DNA of 7,483 nt from Acidobacteriaceae bacterium (GTDB taxonomy: Bacteria; Acidobacteriota; Terriglobia; Bryobacterales; Bryobacteraceae): contig JAFAQG010000757.1 in the NCBI GenBank assembly GCA_019246575.1, positions 1 to 7,483 on the forward strand, in the 5' to 3' direction. The notes under the pieces are model-generated. The model searched no databases and was not told the origin of the DNA. It was given only the letters and a program-made list of their open reading frames with translations. Of this stretch, positions 6,579 to 7,483 are shown in pieces. Each line of letters opens with the position of its first letter. Position 1 is the stretch's first letter. The position numbers were made by a program, and so were the translations under genes.

Positions 6579-7483
6579 CTATTCGTACTTCCAGTCGGGA
6601 TCCTGCGGATGTTTCAGGTCCCATAACGGCCGGGCGCTCCGCACCACCGGTAATTTCTCGAAATTGTATTCGGCCGGCGGCGATGTGGTCGCCCATTCGA
6701 GTGTCCAGGCATCCCATGGGTCGTCGCCCGCCGGCTCGCCGCGAATTGAGGACTTAACTACATTCACCACAAACGTCAGTATTCCGGCGCTCTGAAAGAA
6801 CACTCCGATGGAAGCAAGCAGGTTCCAAATCTCCCACCCGCGTCCCGGCGGATACGTGTAAATGCGCCGCGGCATCCCGAGCCAGCCGGCAACATGCAGC
6901 GGTATGAAGGTAAGATTTGCTCCAATTACAAACAGCCAGAAATGCCATTTCCCTAATGTCTCGCTGTACATTCGTCCGGAGACTTTCGGGAACCAGTAAT
7001 ACATCCCGGCAAACAACCCAAATACCAGCCCGAGTAACAGCGTGAAATGGAAATGCGCGATCAGAAAGTAAGAGTTATTCAATTGCCAGTCGAACGGCGC
7101 AGTCGCGAGCATGATTCCCGTAAGTCCCGCTACCAGGAATTGCAAGAGGAAAGCGCAGCAAAACAGCATGGGAGTACGGAAAGTTATCTTTCCCCCATAC
7201 ATCGTGGCGGTCCAATTGAAAATCTTGATTCCCGTGGGAATGCCGACCAGCATCGTCGATGCCGCAAAAAACGTGTTCGCATACGATGTCATCCCGACGG
7301 TGAACATGTGGTGCGCCCACACACCCAGGCTGATGAATCCGATGGCGACAACCGCGCCCACCATGGCAGGGCGTCCGAACAGCGGCTTCCGTGAAAACAC
7401 CGGGATTACTTCCGACAAAATCGCGAAAGCGGGAAAAATCAGCACGTACACTTCCGGATGGCCGAAAATCCAGAACAGGTGCA
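6579..7483 (-). CDS. ctaD: Cytochrome c oxidase subunit I, C-terminal part (5' end beyond window)
   Basis: Catalytic subunit of a heme-copper oxidase, which reduces O2 to water and pumps protons across the inner membrane. Only the last 300 residues are present; the reading frame runs off the window at 7483, and the GTG at 7451 is an internal Val codon, not a start. Numbering from the first whole codon (7481), the fragment opens with the GHPEVY motif: His8 (CuB ligand), Glu10 (end of the D proton channel) and Tyr12 (the Tyr cross-linked to the CuB His). His57-His58 are the other two CuB ligands. Lys86 in PTGIKIFNW is the K-channel lysine. His143 and His145 in AHFHF ligate hemes a3 and a. XGHPEVY is typical of A1-type oxidases. 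A soluble tail ends in DPDWKYE. The gene ends TAG, 7 nt before subunit III. All visible catalytic residues are intact. Confidence 0.97.
   Translation of the reverse strand, partial: HLFWIFGHPEVYVLIFPAFAILSEVIPVFSRKPLFGRPAMVGAVVAIGFISLGVWAHHMFTVGMTSYANTFFAASTMLVGIPTGIKIFNWTATMYGGKITFRTPMLFCCAFLLQFLVAGLTGIMLATAPFDWQLNNSYFLIAHFHFTLLLGLVFGLFAGMYYWFPKVSGRMYSETLGKWHFWLFVIGANLTFIPLHVAGWLGMPRRIYTYPPGRGWEIWNLLASIGVFFQSAGILTFVVNVVKSSIRGEPAGDDPWDAWTLEWATTSPPAEYNFEKLPVVRSARPLWDLKHPQDPDWKYE

Noticed and set aside
7449..7451. GTG at 7451 as a start for subunit I
   Set aside because: The frame continues upstream to the window edge through HLFWIFGHPE, part of the conserved active-site helix, so this is an internal Val codon.
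1..7483. Defence, CRISPR, mobile element or phage-related system
   Set aside because: No repeats, transposase or integrase motifs, tRNA or spacer-like arrays were seen. The whole window is explained by respiratory genes.

Overview
The window is one dense block of minus-strand genes for aerobic respiration, transcribed from high to low coordinates. It holds most of a cytochrome c oxidase (complex IV) followed directly by a complete cytochrome bc-type quinol:cytochrome c reductase (complex III equivalent), then a composite assembly factor. Moderately high GC, a Tat-type Rieske protein, a lipoprotein cytochrome c and b6-like features in the cytochrome b suggest a free-living aerobic, probably menaquinone-using Gram-negative bacterium. 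The gene layout reminds me of Acidobacteriota, but that is inference; no taxonomic marker is present.

Layout in transcription order: (1) 7483-6579, C-terminal 300 residues of oxidase subunit I, cut by the window edge; (2) 6571-5963, oxidase subunit III; (3) 5951-5085, a membrane protein whose N-terminus resembles a small oxidase subunit IV and whose C-terminus is an additional multi-helix domain; (4) 5088-4219, a lipid-anchored diheme cytochrome c; (5) 4222-3671, Rieske iron-sulfur protein; (6) 3655-2141, full-length cytochrome b with a C-terminal monoheme cytochrome c domain; (7) 2144-57, a 695-residue fusion of a CtaG-type oxidase assembly protein with a polyferredoxin-type membrane protein (NapH/CcoG-like 4Fe-4S domains); (8) 60-1, the first 20 codons of a probable exported protein, cut by the window edge.

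Junctions are either 4-base NTGA start/stop overlaps (four of seven) or gaps of 7, 11 and 15 nt. No promoter, terminator, RNA gene, repeat, mobile element or CRISPR array was seen, and no gene-free stretch reaches 300 bases, so this looks like the interior of one polycistronic operon. Oxidase subunit II (the CuA subunit) is absent and is expected just upstream, beyond 7483.

Working model: quinol is oxidised by cytochrome b plus Rieske. Electrons pass through three c hemes (one fused to cytochrome b, two on the lipoprotein, with no classical cytochrome c1) to the copper oxidase. The CtaG/4Fe-4S fusion may help supply or reduce copper for oxidase assembly. The most unusual items are that fusion, the mixed-character cytochrome b-c fusion, and the subunit IV-like fusion.
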